DNA of 64,000 nucleotides from Petroclostridium sp. X23. GTDB taxonomy: Bacteria; Bacillota; Clostridia; SK-Y3. The notes under the pieces are model-generated. The model was not told the origin of the DNA. It worked only from the letters and a program-made list of their open reading frames with translations, and did not search any database. Shown here piece after piece: positions 1-7,506 of the stretch; the first letter of the stretch is position 1, and every line of letters starts with the position of its first letter. A program made the translations under genes and the position numbers. The stretch is from assembly GCF_030013905.1 (NCBI RefSeq), contig NZ_CP124862.1, positions 2,669,051-2,733,050 of the forward strand. The letters run 5' to 3'.

Positions 1-168
1 ATTTAACATAATTATCTATATTTAGTGTCAAGATTGTTACCATAAGAATATATTATTAGTGTAAACCAATTGAAAATTTCATACTGCATAAATTATATAA
101 ACAAATTTTTTCAGACTTCCCGTGATACTTACAGGTATACGAATCCGACAAACGTGGAGGTGAGCAAA

Positions 169-612
169 ATGCCAATGTCTGCAAGAGAAATGTTTGCAAG
201 AATGATACGATGTGAAGCTGAAGGAGAAGGCCTCGAGGGAATGCAGGCTGTTGCCACAGTAATAATGAATAGAGTGCATGTAGCTTATGGGGAATACCTG
301 CGGTTAGGCCAAGGAGACTTACGCAAGGTATTATCACAGATGTGCCAATTTACTTGCTATAAAACTTCTATTGGCGGTCAACCTAATACTCAAAATATAT
401 GGTCAATGACACCTGAGGAAATTCATTATCAAGTAGCCGATTGGGCTTTAGCAGGAAATGTTCATGCGCTATTAGGAGAAAGTCTATGGTATATGAATCC
501 ATTCAGACCTGAATGTCCACCCAGGTTTCCTTATAATGGCACAGGTTACTGGCATCACCGCGTACGTGAGCATTGCTACTTTAATCCAACATCACTTTAC
601 GCGCAAACATAA
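169..612 (+). CDS. cwlJ: Cell wall hydrolase of the SleB/CwlJ family
   Basis: The protein has 147 residues and matches the Hydrolase_2 (SleB/CwlJ) catalytic fold: it opens with MSAREMFARMIRCEAEGEG, where the Glu pair is the conserved catalytic region, then AVATVIMNRV, and a distal FNPTS motif near the end. These enzymes degrade spore cortex peptidoglycan during germination. There is no signal peptide or binding domain, which fits CwlJ, deposited in the coat from the mother cell, rather than exported SleB. The ATG at 169 follows a GGAGGTGAG site; an upstream TTG at 70 has none. The next gene encodes GerQ, the partner that CwlJ needs in Bacillus, and cwlJ-gerQ pairs are known there. The CwlJ rather than SleB assignment is inferred from this context. 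Confidence 0.88.
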   Translation: MPMSAREMFARMIRCEAEGEGLEGMQAVATVIMNRVHVAYGEYLRLGQGDLRKVLSQMCQFTCYKTSIGGQPNTQNIWSMTPEEIHYQVADWALAGNVHALLGESLWYMNPFRPECPPRFPYNGTGYWHHRVREHCYFNPTSLYAQT

Positions 613-706
613 AACAGTATACGGACGAAGATTCAAATAAAAAACAAGTCTAAAATTTGTCTTGGCAAACCATTTTAATTGAAAATTTTGAACAGGAGGA
701 GATTTT

Positions 707-1204
707 ATGTATAATTTCATACAACAAGCACCCGAGCAATATTATCAGATGCCCGAAAGACAAGATATGATGTATCCCGAATATCCCGAAACCTATAGAC
801 CATTGACACCGGGGTACCCTTCCTACGACATGCAGCCTACTCCCATGTATCCGACAACGCCGGTATATCCTGAATACCCGCAAACAGGCTATCCCCAGAT
901 GGGTTATCCTCAACCGTCACCTTATGGCCAGACTCCATCAGTGCAGCCTATAATGCCTCCGGATGTGGGCTTTGAAGAAGGCCCCCCTACATTAACAGAT
1001 ATAGGCTACACACCGGCATATCTGAGAACTCAAATCGGCAGAAGAGTAAAAATTGAATTTTTGCTTGGAACAAACATGTTGGTAGATAGAGAAGGTACAT
1101 TGGTAAGTGTCGGCATTAACTACGTTATTATTCAGGAAGCTGAAACAGATGACCTATTACTATGTGACTTATACTCTATCAAATTCGTGAAGTTTTTCTA
1201 TTAA
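707..1204 (+). CDS. gerQ: Spore coat protein GerQ
   Basis: The protein has 165 residues. Residues 1-95 are Pro/Tyr/Gln/Met-rich and low-complexity, with repeated YPEYPET, MYPTTPVYPE and GYPQ-type units. Residues 100-165 form the conserved GerQ domain (TPAYLRTQIGRRVKIEFLLG, then VGINYVIIQEAETDDLLLCD). In Bacillus, GerQ is an inner-coat protein crosslinked by transglutaminase and needed to localise CwlJ. The Gln-rich N-terminus would suit crosslinking, but that is inference. The start is set by AGGAGGAG seven bases upstream. It lies 94 bp behind the cwlJ-like gene and ahead of a stem-loop, so the pair is probably one sporulation transcript. Confidence 0.9.
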   Translation: MYNFIQQAPEQYYQMPERQDMMYPEYPETYRPLTPGYPSYDMQPTPMYPTTPVYPEYPQTGYPQMGYPQPSPYGQTPSVQPIMPPDVGFEEGPPTLTDIGYTPAYLRTQIGRRVKIEFLLGTNMLVDREGTLVSVGINYVIIQEAETDDLLLCDLYSIKFVKFFY

Positions 1205-1232
1205 TATTGACTATATCCCCTCTACTTTTTTA

Positions 1233-1264
1233 ATGGAGGTCATTTATTTGACTTCCATTTTTTG
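1233..1264 (+). terminator. Intrinsic terminator after gerQ
   Basis: Ten-base arms (1233-1242 and 1249-1258, with one G-T pair) close a six-base loop and are followed by a T-rich run. It would end the cwlJ-gerQ transcript. Confidence 0.75.
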
Positions 1265-1288
1265 TTCTTTTTTGTCATATCAATGTCA

Positions 1289-1297
1289 TGGTATAAT
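1289..1297 (+). promoter_or_regulatory. Extended -10 promoter for the DUF3048 lipoprotein gene
   Basis: TGG-TATAAT is an extended -10 element about 60 bp ahead of the start codon. The nearest -35-like hexamer, TTGTCA at 1272, is only 14 bp away, so the promoter probably relies on the extended -10. No repressor site is obvious. Confidence 0.5.
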
Positions 1298-1357
1298 AGT
1301 AGAAACAAAATAATCTTTATGTTTCATGCATTCATATTAATTATCGGGGGTTATTAA

Positions 1358-2431
1358 ATGAAAAAATTACTACATATCACTACAGCATTTTTGTTATTTG
1401 CTATGCTCTCAGGATGTACCGGCACTAAGACCAATGAACCGCCTACGCAGCAGCAGCCTGCTCCAAAGTCTGAAACTGCTATATCAGATAGTAAACCCGA
1501 CCCTGCACCTTCATCTCCGCCTACCGATCCTATAAAACCTTCAAAAAAATTTATGAATACTACCAATGAACGTCCTATTGCTGTCATGATTGACAATGAC
1601 AATTCTGACGCATGGCCTCACGCGGGCCTTGAAGAAGCATATGTTATCTATGAAACGATTGTAGAAGGCGGTTCCACAAGATTTATGGCGCTATTTAAAG
1701 GCACCGATACAAAAAAAATCGGCCCGGTTAGGAGTTCCCGTCACTATTTTCTGGATTATGCCATGGAAAATGATGCAGTATATGTCCATTACGGCTGGAG
1801 TCCAAAGGCCAGAAAAGATATTCCCGCTCTTAAGATTAATAATATCAATGGGGTTTTGGGTGGAGATGACTGGATTTTTTGGCGCGAACCGAAACGAAAG
1901 TGGGACTATCATGACGTATATACCAGCATTGAAAAAATAAAAGAAATGATGAAGCAAAAAAAATACAGGGACACATCGGAAGTACAAAATTTTCAATATG
2001 CATCGTCAGAATTAACGCTTGCTGATGGAGCGAGCGCTAGAAAAATTGAAATACCCTATTCCCGGTATCACACTACCGCATATGAATATGATGAAACCGC
2101 AAAGCTGTACAAAAGATGGATGCGCGGCACGCCCCATGCGCTATCAACTTCTGACAACGCTGTTTCTACTAAAAACATCATTATACAGTATGTAAAAAAT
2201 TATTATCTCGGTGACGGAGAACCTAATATCGGCCGGCAGCAGCTAGATACTGTAGGTACCGGAACAGGCTACTACATTACCAACGGAAAAACGGTTAAAA
2301 TCAATTGGAAAAAGGATAAACGCTCTTCAAAAACATTGTATACTGATGAACAAGGTCATGAGATACAGCTGAATGACGGCCAAACCTGGATACAAATTAC
2401 ACCCATAAATGCCAATGTTGTTTTTGAATAA
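1358..2431 (+). CDS. yerB: DUF3048 family lipoprotein (YerB-like)
   Basis: The protein has 357 residues. The N-terminus is a lipoprotein signal, hydrophobic residues 8-18 and then the lipobox LSGC, so it is predicted to sit on the outer face of the membrane. A Pro/Thr/Ser-rich linker (about 25-65) leads into the YerB/DUF3048 domain: RPIAVMIDND, EAYVIYETIVEGGSTRFMALF, GPVRSSRHYF and VYVHYGWSPKA. The C-terminal part, ending with the GQTWIQITP element, is the second conserved region of the family. The biochemical function is not established. GGGGG precedes the ATG. It is monocistronic, between its own promoter and a strong terminator. Confidence 0.88.
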   Translation: MKKLLHITTAFLLFAMLSGCTGTKTNEPPTQQQPAPKSETAISDSKPDPAPSSPPTDPIKPSKKFMNTTNERPIAVMIDNDNSDAWPHAGLEEAYVIYETIVEGGSTRFMALFKGTDTKKIGPVRSSRHYFLDYAMENDAVYVHYGWSPKARKDIPALKINNINGVLGGDDWIFWREPKRKWDYHDVYTSIEKIKEMMKQKKYRDTSEVQNFQYASSELTLADGASARKIEIPYSRYHTTAYEYDETAKLYKRWMRGTPHALSTSDNAVSTKNIIIQYVKNYYLGDGEPNIGRQQLDTVGTGTGYYITNGKTVKINWKKDKRSSKTLYTDEQGHEIQLNDGQTWIQITPINANVVFE

Positions 2432-2440
2432 ATTACATTT

Positions 2441-2470
2441 AAAAAATCGGCCAATAACGGCCGATTTTTT
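2441..2470. terminator. Bidirectional terminator
   Basis: Perfect 12-bp arms (2441-2452 and 2459-2470) begin with an A run and end with a T run, so the hairpin can stop transcription from both the yerB-like gene and the converging spore-protein gene. Confidence 0.9.
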
Positions 2471-2478
2471 TGTATTCA

Positions 2479-2709
2479 TTATTTCATCTGTTCTTCATAT
2501 GCATGGATCATTTTCTTAACCATCATGCCGCCAATAGGGCCGCCCTGCTGTCCATTGACTTTCGCCGGAACATCTCCTTTATAATGATCATTGTTTTCTT
2601 TTACCCAATCCAGATGTCCAATTTCTTCAGCGCATTCCATCTTAAACTTAGTCATTGCATCATAAGCTTCCGGAACTAATAATTTTGACTTTCTTGAACC
2701 AGCCATCAT
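2479..2709 (-). CDS. Small acid-soluble spore protein, alpha/beta type
   Basis: The 76-residue protein has both signature regions of alpha/beta SASPs: KFKMECAEEIG, which holds the germination-protease cleavage site (after Glu in KMEC-A-E), and GPIGGMMVKKMIHAYEEQ at the C-terminus. These proteins coat spore DNA and protect it from UV and heat. The clostridial MVKKMI form replaces the bacillar TKRLV. GAGGTGATAA precedes an ATG-ATG pair, so the first or second Met may be used. It ends nine bases from a shared terminator. The N-terminal MAGSRKSKLLVPEA is typical of clostridial members. Expression in the forespore under sigma-G would be expected from the family. Confidence 0.93.
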   Translation of the reverse strand: MMAGSRKSKLLVPEAYDAMTKFKMECAEEIGHLDWVKENNDHYKGDVPAKVNGQQGGPIGGMMVKKMIHAYEEQMK

Positions 2710-2904
2710 TTATCACCTCAATTATCTGTTGTTGATGTTTTTATAATTCATAAACACACGTTGCAGCGGATAATGATATATTATCTGCCTGCAATCATAG
2801 TATTTACATTTCCCGGTCTATTTTTACATAGCAAATAATTGAAATTATGTTAATCGGGCTTTAAAAATCGACATATTTCCCGGGAAATGCGACAATAATA
2901 CCCG

Positions 2905-3870
2905 TTATACTTCCTTTTTAATGATTCGAGCCGCTTCTTCCGGCGAAATAACACTTATACATGCTCCGGTAGCTAACTCAAATCCGGCATGGTATGTAAC
3001 ACGTGGAATTAATTCAATATGCCAATGATAGTATTGATCGGTAAAATGATATGGAGCCGTATGCACTCCAAGGTTATATGGAAATTCTCCCAGAATACTT
3101 GTAAACATTTCCATTATCTTTTTATAGATACTTACTAATGATATTATCGACGTATCGTCGGCCTCAGAAAACACAGCCTGGTGATCCAAAGGAATTATCC
3201 ATGTTTCATATGCAAACCTGGGAGCGAACGCCAATACCGCAATGAAATGCTCATTTTTACAGAGCAGTCTTTGCTGGTACCCTATCTCCTTTTTGATTAT
3301 TTCACAATATGCGCATTTGCCGTCACTTTGATAATACCTATGGGCACCTTCCAACTCCAACTGAATCCTTGGAGGTATAAACGGCATGGCTACAATCTGA
3401 GAATGAGAGTGTCGAATAGACGCTCCTCCGTTTCTTCCATGGTTCTTAAAAATCTGAACATATTTTATATCTTCTATTCTAGATAATTCAACAAACCTCT
3501 CCTTGAATGCAAAAAAAACATCAAAAATTTTTTCATCTTCCATATGGTGCAGCATCTGTTCATGTGACGCAGTTTCCACCACTACCTCATGTCTGCCCGG
3601 TGCTTCACACATAGCGTAAAATAATGTATCCTCATCCATCAATCCGTCCTGAGCACAAACTGCAGGATACTTATTGGGTACTACCCGCATTTTCCAACCA
3701 TGCTCATCTTCTTTCCTCATTATCTCATTTGGTGTCATATGCTCATTTCCCGGACAGAAAGGACAAGCATTCTCCTCCTCATGTTCTCCATATTGATAAG
3801 GACGTCCTTTTCTTTGTTCAGAAATAATCATCCACTCACCGGTTATTATATCTCTACGGAACTGCGACAC
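2905..3870 (-). CDS. galT: Galactose-1-phosphate uridylyltransferase
   Basis: The 321-residue enzyme exchanges UDP between glucose and galactose 1-phosphates in the Leloir pathway. Visible features are the N-terminal RRDIITGEWMIISEQR motif, a CPFC zinc-type pair near residues 36-39, and the HSHSQ active-site motif (154-158) whose second His is the UMP-accepting nucleophile in the family; the usual form is HPHGQ. A second Cys pair (CAYC, about 186) and the C-terminal HWHIELIPR are also family features. The start is a GTG seven bases after GGGGG; an ATG one base upstream is out of frame, and an upstream TTG lies in repeat DNA. No galK or galE is adjacent, so the role could be in polysaccharide precursor supply. 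Confidence 0.93.
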   Translation of the reverse strand: MSQFRRDIITGEWMIISEQRKGRPYQYGEHEEENACPFCPGNEHMTPNEIMRKEDEHGWKMRVVPNKYPAVCAQDGLMDEDTLFYAMCEAPGRHEVVVETASHEQMLHHMEDEKIFDVFFAFKERFVELSRIEDIKYVQIFKNHGRNGGASIRHSHSQIVAMPFIPPRIQLELEGAHRYYQSDGKCAYCEIIKKEIGYQQRLLCKNEHFIAVLAFAPRFAYETWIIPLDHQAVFSEADDTSIISLVSIYKKIMEMFTSILGEFPYNLGVHTAPYHFTDQYYHWHIELIPRVTYHAGFELATGACISVISPEEAARIIKKEV

Positions 3871-3891
3871 ATCAAAACCCCCAATAAAAGC

Positions 3892-3926
3892 AATTAACAA
3901 TTAATAATTAATAATTAATAATTATT
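3892..3926. repeat. Heptamer tandem array (AATTAAT unit)
   Basis: One AATTAAC unit, three exact AATTAAT units and a degenerate unit run in strict 7-bp register immediately upstream of galT. The remaining sequence to 4143 is AT-rich with a second loose 7-bp pattern (about 4066-4090, containing TTGTCCATTG twice); no gene or promoter was recognised in it. Confidence 0.7.
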
Positions 3927-4143
3927 AAACCAATCACACGAAGCATAAGATATTAAACAAAAATACAGCTTCATCAAAAGCAGACGCAGTAGGTTCGTCC
4001 CCATATTCGGCTTCCACTATGTGCTAAGACACACGTTCATATTCGAGTACCCTACCATATTGTCCATTGTACCTTGTCCATTGTACATTTTATTAACTGT
4101 TCACTACTTAGTATAGCACGTTATTATACCAAATAAAACTGCA

Positions 4144-4182
4144 CAAAAAAAGAATAAATTCTTAAATATAAAAAATTTATTC
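4144..4182 (-). terminator. Terminator after the HD-GYP gene
   Basis: Nine-base arms GAATAAATT (4152-4160) and AATTTATTC (4174-4182) are followed, on the minus strand, by a run of seven T. Confidence 0.75.
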
Positions 4183-4229
4183 TCTTGAAACACTGTATTT
4201 ACAATTACTATAGTTTCCTATAAATTTTA

Positions 4230-5285
4230 TTAAGCGGTTTCATCTACGATTCCGGTAATCTCTATTCTTTTATTTTTTGATAAATCAACAAATCTATCCT
4301 CTATTTTTACAATCGGTTTGGAAATACTCTGGGGCAGTATGGATACAATCTCACCTATCACACCGGTACTCATTTTTACTTTTGTTCCTATGTAGTAGTT
4401 CGATATACGCGCTAGAAAAGTCATTAAGATTTTCGGATCAAAATATATTAAGCCTTGTTTATTAAACTCTTCAATCGCTTCAAACGGTGTATTGAATCTT
4501 TTACCTTTTCTCTGACACATCAATGAGTCATATGCATCCGCTAGTGATATAATTTTAGCAAATGCATTGATTTTATCTCCTTTTACACCTAAAGGATACC
4601 CGCTGCCATCTTCCCTTTCATGATGCATGAGGATCGCTTGTCGGACATCCCCACTTATGTTGGGAATGGTTTTTGAGATTTCATACCCGTAAGCAGCATG
4701 CTTCTTGAATATTGCAGCTTCCTCAGATGTTAGAGGCTCATTTTTCCTTAAAATCTCTAAGGGTATTTTTGTCTTTCCAATATCATGAAGAACACCTGCT
4801 ACCATTAGTTCTTTTGTCTCTTTCTCAGAATATCCAAGCCATTTTCCTATGAGCATCGAATACATAGAAACATTCATGCTATGTGTATAAGTCATATCAC
4901 CGATAGATTTTATTCGACTCATTAATTGAACCACATCATAACTGCTGGTTACCTTACTATACATAAAATCTGTTATGTCATTGACCTTCTCACTATCCAT
5001 ATCCTTACCATTGGCGAGATCCTCCAGCAGCATTTTGATCTGCTGTGTCTTTTGCCCATAATTGGTCTTTAGCTGCTGAATCGCGCTGCTGTTTTCATCT
5101 TCCTCCCTATCTTCGGGTATTAATATCATAACATCCATAATCTTAAAACTGCTCAATCTATCTTTTATCGAATCACTTATCACTGTTTTAGCGGGCATGA
5201 CTAATGTACCCATTTTATTTAATACATCTTCTGCCAGTATATCTCCATCTTTACATTTCGATACGGAAACCATCTTTCTTTTCAT
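4230..5285 (-). CDS. HD-GYP domain protein, probable c-di-GMP phosphodiesterase
   Basis: The protein has 351 residues. The N-terminal ~100 residues (KCKDGDILAEDVLN, MPAKTVIS) match the DUF3391-like segment common ahead of HD-GYP domains. The HD-GYP domain (about 130-290) shows HSMNVSMYS, GVLHDIGKTKIP with the HD pair at 167-168, HHEREDGSGYPLG and SLADAYDSL, so metal ligands and the GYP loop are intact. Such enzymes hydrolyse c-di-GMP, promoting motility. A C-terminal ~60-residue beta-rich segment (GEIVSILPQSISKPIVKI) is often seen in clostridial members. Its place beside the late flagellar genes, transcribed in the same direction, fits a motility role, but a 349-bp gap and terminator separate them. 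GAGGTGATAGT precedes the ATG. Confidence 0.9.
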   Translation of the reverse strand: MKRKMVSVSKCKDGDILAEDVLNKMGTLVMPAKTVISDSIKDRLSSFKIMDVMILIPEDREEDENSSAIQQLKTNYGQKTQQIKMLLEDLANGKDMDSEKVNDITDFMYSKVTSSYDVVQLMSRIKSIGDMTYTHSMNVSMYSMLIGKWLGYSEKETKELMVAGVLHDIGKTKIPLEILRKNEPLTSEEAAIFKKHAAYGYEISKTIPNISGDVRQAILMHHEREDGSGYPLGVKGDKINAFAKIISLADAYDSLMCQRKGKRFNTPFEAIEEFNKQGLIYFDPKILMTFLARISNYYIGTKVKMSTGVIGEIVSILPQSISKPIVKIEDRFVDLSKNKRIEITGIVDETA

Positions 5286-5611
5286 ACTATCACCTCAAAT
5301 ATACCTTTCTATCACTTAAACATTTCCAGTTATGTTCACGGATAAATTTACTTAAATGTCGCCACCATTGATTACTTATACTACACTATTATATAAATGC
5401 TATTTATGTTATATTATTACATATAAACATATTACTATGTTCTTACACATAATTCAACATTCTATCTCATTATTTTGTATCTTTTCCAGAGTTTAATAAT
5501 TATTAATAGATATTTACTTGTCCAATATGCAAAAAACAAGTCATAATATATGTATTAAAGCTTACTGTTATACTTTGGGATAGCTTATCGATGTGAAAAA
5601 AATGTAGATAA
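5286..5611. other. Gene-free AT-rich stretch
   Basis: This stretch lies between the HD-GYP gene and the flagellar cluster and should hold the HD-GYP promoter on the minus strand. No convincing sigma-A or sigma-D hexamers, ORFs or repeats were seen. Confidence 0.5.
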
Positions 5612-5643
5612 AATAAAATCCCGGCAGATTCCTGCTAGGATTT
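5612..5643 (-). terminator. Terminator at the end of the flagellar cluster
   Basis: Eleven-base arms with one mismatch (5616-5626 and 5633-5643) are followed on the minus strand by TTTATTTT. The upstream arm overlaps the stop codon of the last flagellar gene. Confidence 0.6.
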
Positions 5644-6099
5644 GCTTTTCTTATAGTCATTCATTCTTTTGTACCGTAACACTTGCTCACTCCTGTTTGC
5701 CATGGAATGATTAATAGAAACCATCATATCCAATAGTACTTTTTTGTACACATCTTTATTCCTAAGTTCTAAATCTTTTATGGTTTCCATCTCCTTGGCC
5801 ACTTGGATCACAACACTTTGGAGCTCTCTTAACGACTTTTCTTTTGAAAACACTTCAACAAATATATGTCCGTCAGTTGATTTCTTTAATAAGTCATACT
5901 GCTTTTCAAATTTTTCATCCAAAGCATTGATTTTATCAATAATCTCTTGCTTCTCAGCAGCTAAAGAAAAAAAATCTGTCAGATGCTTGTCAGAAATCAT
6001 TTCCGCCTGCTTTGATGTTAGTTCATGTATCTCCTGTACAAGATGATATTTTTCTTTTGCAATATCTAACAAATGCTGAGATAGAAGTTTTATATCCAT
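5635..6099 (-). CDS. FlgN/FliT-like flagellar export chaperone
   Basis: The 154-residue protein is almost entirely helical and charged (SQHLLDIAKEKYHLVQEIHELTSKQ, then AAEKQEIIDKINALDEKFEKQ), with the heptad pattern and the E-KQ-IIDKI segment seen in FlgN and FliT chaperones. These bind hook-associated proteins or the cap protein before export. The ATG at 6099 has AAGGG seven bases upstream inside the fliS tail, so it starts right after fliS with a short overlap and is probably translationally coupled. Which cargo it serves cannot be told; this cluster has three such helical proteins for FlgK, FlgL and FliD. Confidence 0.65.
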   Translation of the reverse strand: MDIKLLSQHLLDIAKEKYHLVQEIHELTSKQAEMISDKHLTDFFSLAAEKQEIIDKINALDEKFEKQYDLLKKSTDGHIFVEVFSKEKSLRELQSVVIQVAKEMETIKDLELRNKDVYKKVLLDMMVSINHSMANRSEQVLRYKRMNDYKKSKS

Positions 6100-6109
6100 T
6101 ATAAATCCC

Positions 6110-6622
6110 TTAACCTTTTTTTGCAATTTTCATGGCCTGCGCCCATGTTTCACGCAGTTCTCGGGTAAAAGTTATCATTTCTCTTAATAAATCAGTATCT
6201 TTCTTAATATTTGCTTGCATCAAGCTATTATTTATGAATTCATATAGGCTATATAAATTTTGGGACATCTCATAGTCCATGTTTAAAGTACTCATTAACT
6301 CTGTAAAAATATCTTGAGCTCTTACGATTGTCATATGGGACTTCTCAATGTTTTTCATCTGTATATGGATAATCGCTTGATTCATGAATTTTAACGCACC
6401 GTCATACAGCATTAGGGTTAGCTCTTCAGGAGATGCTGATAGTACCGCATTCTCTAAATATTGGTTCGCTCCGTTAGCGGTGTTTGTAGTTTGTATAGAA
6501 TTCACAGGCTGCGTTGTTGTAGTTCTATATGTTTCCTGATTGTTAACAGCTTGTTGATTGGTCTGCGTTTTTTTTACTGTAGCATATCTTTGGTATGCTG
6601 CATAGGGATTATTCAATGCCAT
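6110..6622 (-). CDS. fliS: Flagellin export chaperone FliS
   Basis: The 170-residue protein begins NNPYAAYQRYATV and has the FliS core from about residue 52: ENAVLSASPEELTLMLYDGALKFMNQA, then AQDIFTELMSTLNMDYEMSQNLYSLYEFINNSLMQAN. FliS caps the C-terminal helices of cytoplasmic flagellin. It is about 40 residues longer than usual because a Gln/Thr/Asn-rich insert (13-51) separates the N-terminal motif, which in known structures lies in the flagellin-binding groove, from the helical bundle. GAGGTG six bases ahead fixes the ATG at 6622. Next in the operon is an overlapping FlgN-like gene. Confidence 0.93.
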   Translation of the reverse strand: MALNNPYAAYQRYATVKKTQTNQQAVNNQETYRTTTTQPVNSIQTTNTANGANQYLENAVLSASPEELTLMLYDGALKFMNQAIIHIQMKNIEKSHMTIVRAQDIFTELMSTLNMDYEMSQNLYSLYEFINNSLMQANIKKDTDLLREMITFTRELRETWAQAMKIAKKG

Positions 6623-6672
6623 TGTATACACCTCATTCAACTTTTTACTTTATATATCCCTGTGTTATCAAG

Positions 6673-7077
6673 TTATCCTCTTCGATCGACAATAATACCT
6701 GCCATCTCCCACAGCTTCGCAACCATGTCCAAAGTCTTTTCCGGCGGAATCTCTCTAATCACTTCTTTCGTTTCCTTATTAAGCACCTTAATCATAATTT
6801 CTCGTGTCTTTTCATGAATAGAGAATTCAAAGGATGTATTAATCCCTTGTACCGCTTTATTTGCTTTTTCAATGGCGTCAATAATTGCTTTTTCTGAAAT
6901 AGAAAGAAAATTATAACTCGTATCTTTCTTCTCCAACAACTCTTTCGAAGAAGGTAAACTCTGTATTTTTTCTGTATACTCACTCATGTTGACTTTAGTG
7001 TCAATAGCACTCTCTGTACTTTTAGAAGGATATGCCGTATAGTTTGGCTGATTAATGCTACTGATTTCAATTCCCAT
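6673..7077 (-). CDS. flaG: Flagellar protein FlaG
   Basis: The 134-residue protein has a variable N-terminal half and the FlaG domain at about 60-130: FEFSIHEKTREIMIKVLNKETKEVIREIPPEKTLDMVAKLWEMAG, including the REIPPEK signature. FlaG affects filament length in several bacteria but its mechanism is unclear. GGGGG precedes the ATG. It lies between the FliT-like gene and fliS, in the usual Bacillota order fliD-fliS-flaG permuted. Confidence 0.92.
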   Translation of the reverse strand: MGIEISSINQPNYTAYPSKSTESAIDTKVNMSEYTEKIQSLPSSKELLEKKDTSYNFLSISEKAIIDAIEKANKAVQGINTSFEFSIHEKTREIMIKVLNKETKEVIREIPPEKTLDMVAKLWEMAGIIVDRRG

Positions 7078-7100
7078 AAATTTTCCCCCAATACGCTAAA

Positions 7101-7505
7101 TTATTTTTTCTTATCTAAAAAATATCCGTAAGCAGATATGTTTTGTTTCATATACCCATTAGACATTGCTTCTTTTGAATGCTTTACTTGCTGAATACGG
7201 TTAAAAGTCTCTTCTTTTATCTTGGCTAGATTTTCAGCATTTTCTTTATCCAATTCATATATTTGTTTAAAAAAATTTATGATGTCCAATTCAAGTGTCT
7301 GTAATTTTCCTGCATTTCTCTGATACTGTTCCATACCTTGATCTATTCCAGCAATCCTATCTAAAAGCTTCTGACGACTTTCAACTAAGATCAATAGATT
7401 CTCAATATTTTCATCAGCAATGCTTTCACTCTGAGCGAGTGTATTTTTATATATCTTCTCGGAGAGTTCTTTTTTCTCCAGCAGTAGAGTATTCCTATCC
7501 TCCAT
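7101..7505 (-). CDS. FliT-like flagellar chaperone
   Basis: The 134-residue all-helical protein (LEKKELSEKIYKNTLAQSESI, LVESRQKLLDRIAGIDQ, FFKQIYELDKENAENL) begins one base after fliD ends. The E-RQ-LLDRI segment is the same signature as in the cluster's other FlgN/FliT-like proteins. FliT is the FliD chaperone and is normally encoded directly after fliD, so that role is inferred from position. Two alpha-helical hairpins and no membrane segment or signal peptide are visible. Sequence identity to characterised FliT proteins is expected to be low. Confidence 0.65.
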   Translation of the reverse strand: MEDRNTLLLEKKELSEKIYKNTLAQSESIADENIENLLILVESRQKLLDRIAGIDQGMEQYQRNAGKLQTLELDIINFFKQIYELDKENAENLAKIKEETFNRIQQVKHSKEAMSNGYMKQNISAYGYFLDKKK

Positions 7506-7506
7506 A

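Noticed and set aside
2874-2887. ATTTCCC-GGGAAAT palindrome as the galT terminator
   Set aside because: It is short and lacks a loop and an adjacent T run; a weak candidate only.
5286-5634. Sigma-D promoter for the HD-GYP gene
   Set aside because: A CGATA occurs near 5585 on the minus strand but no TAAA lies at the right distance and it is on the wrong side of the gene.
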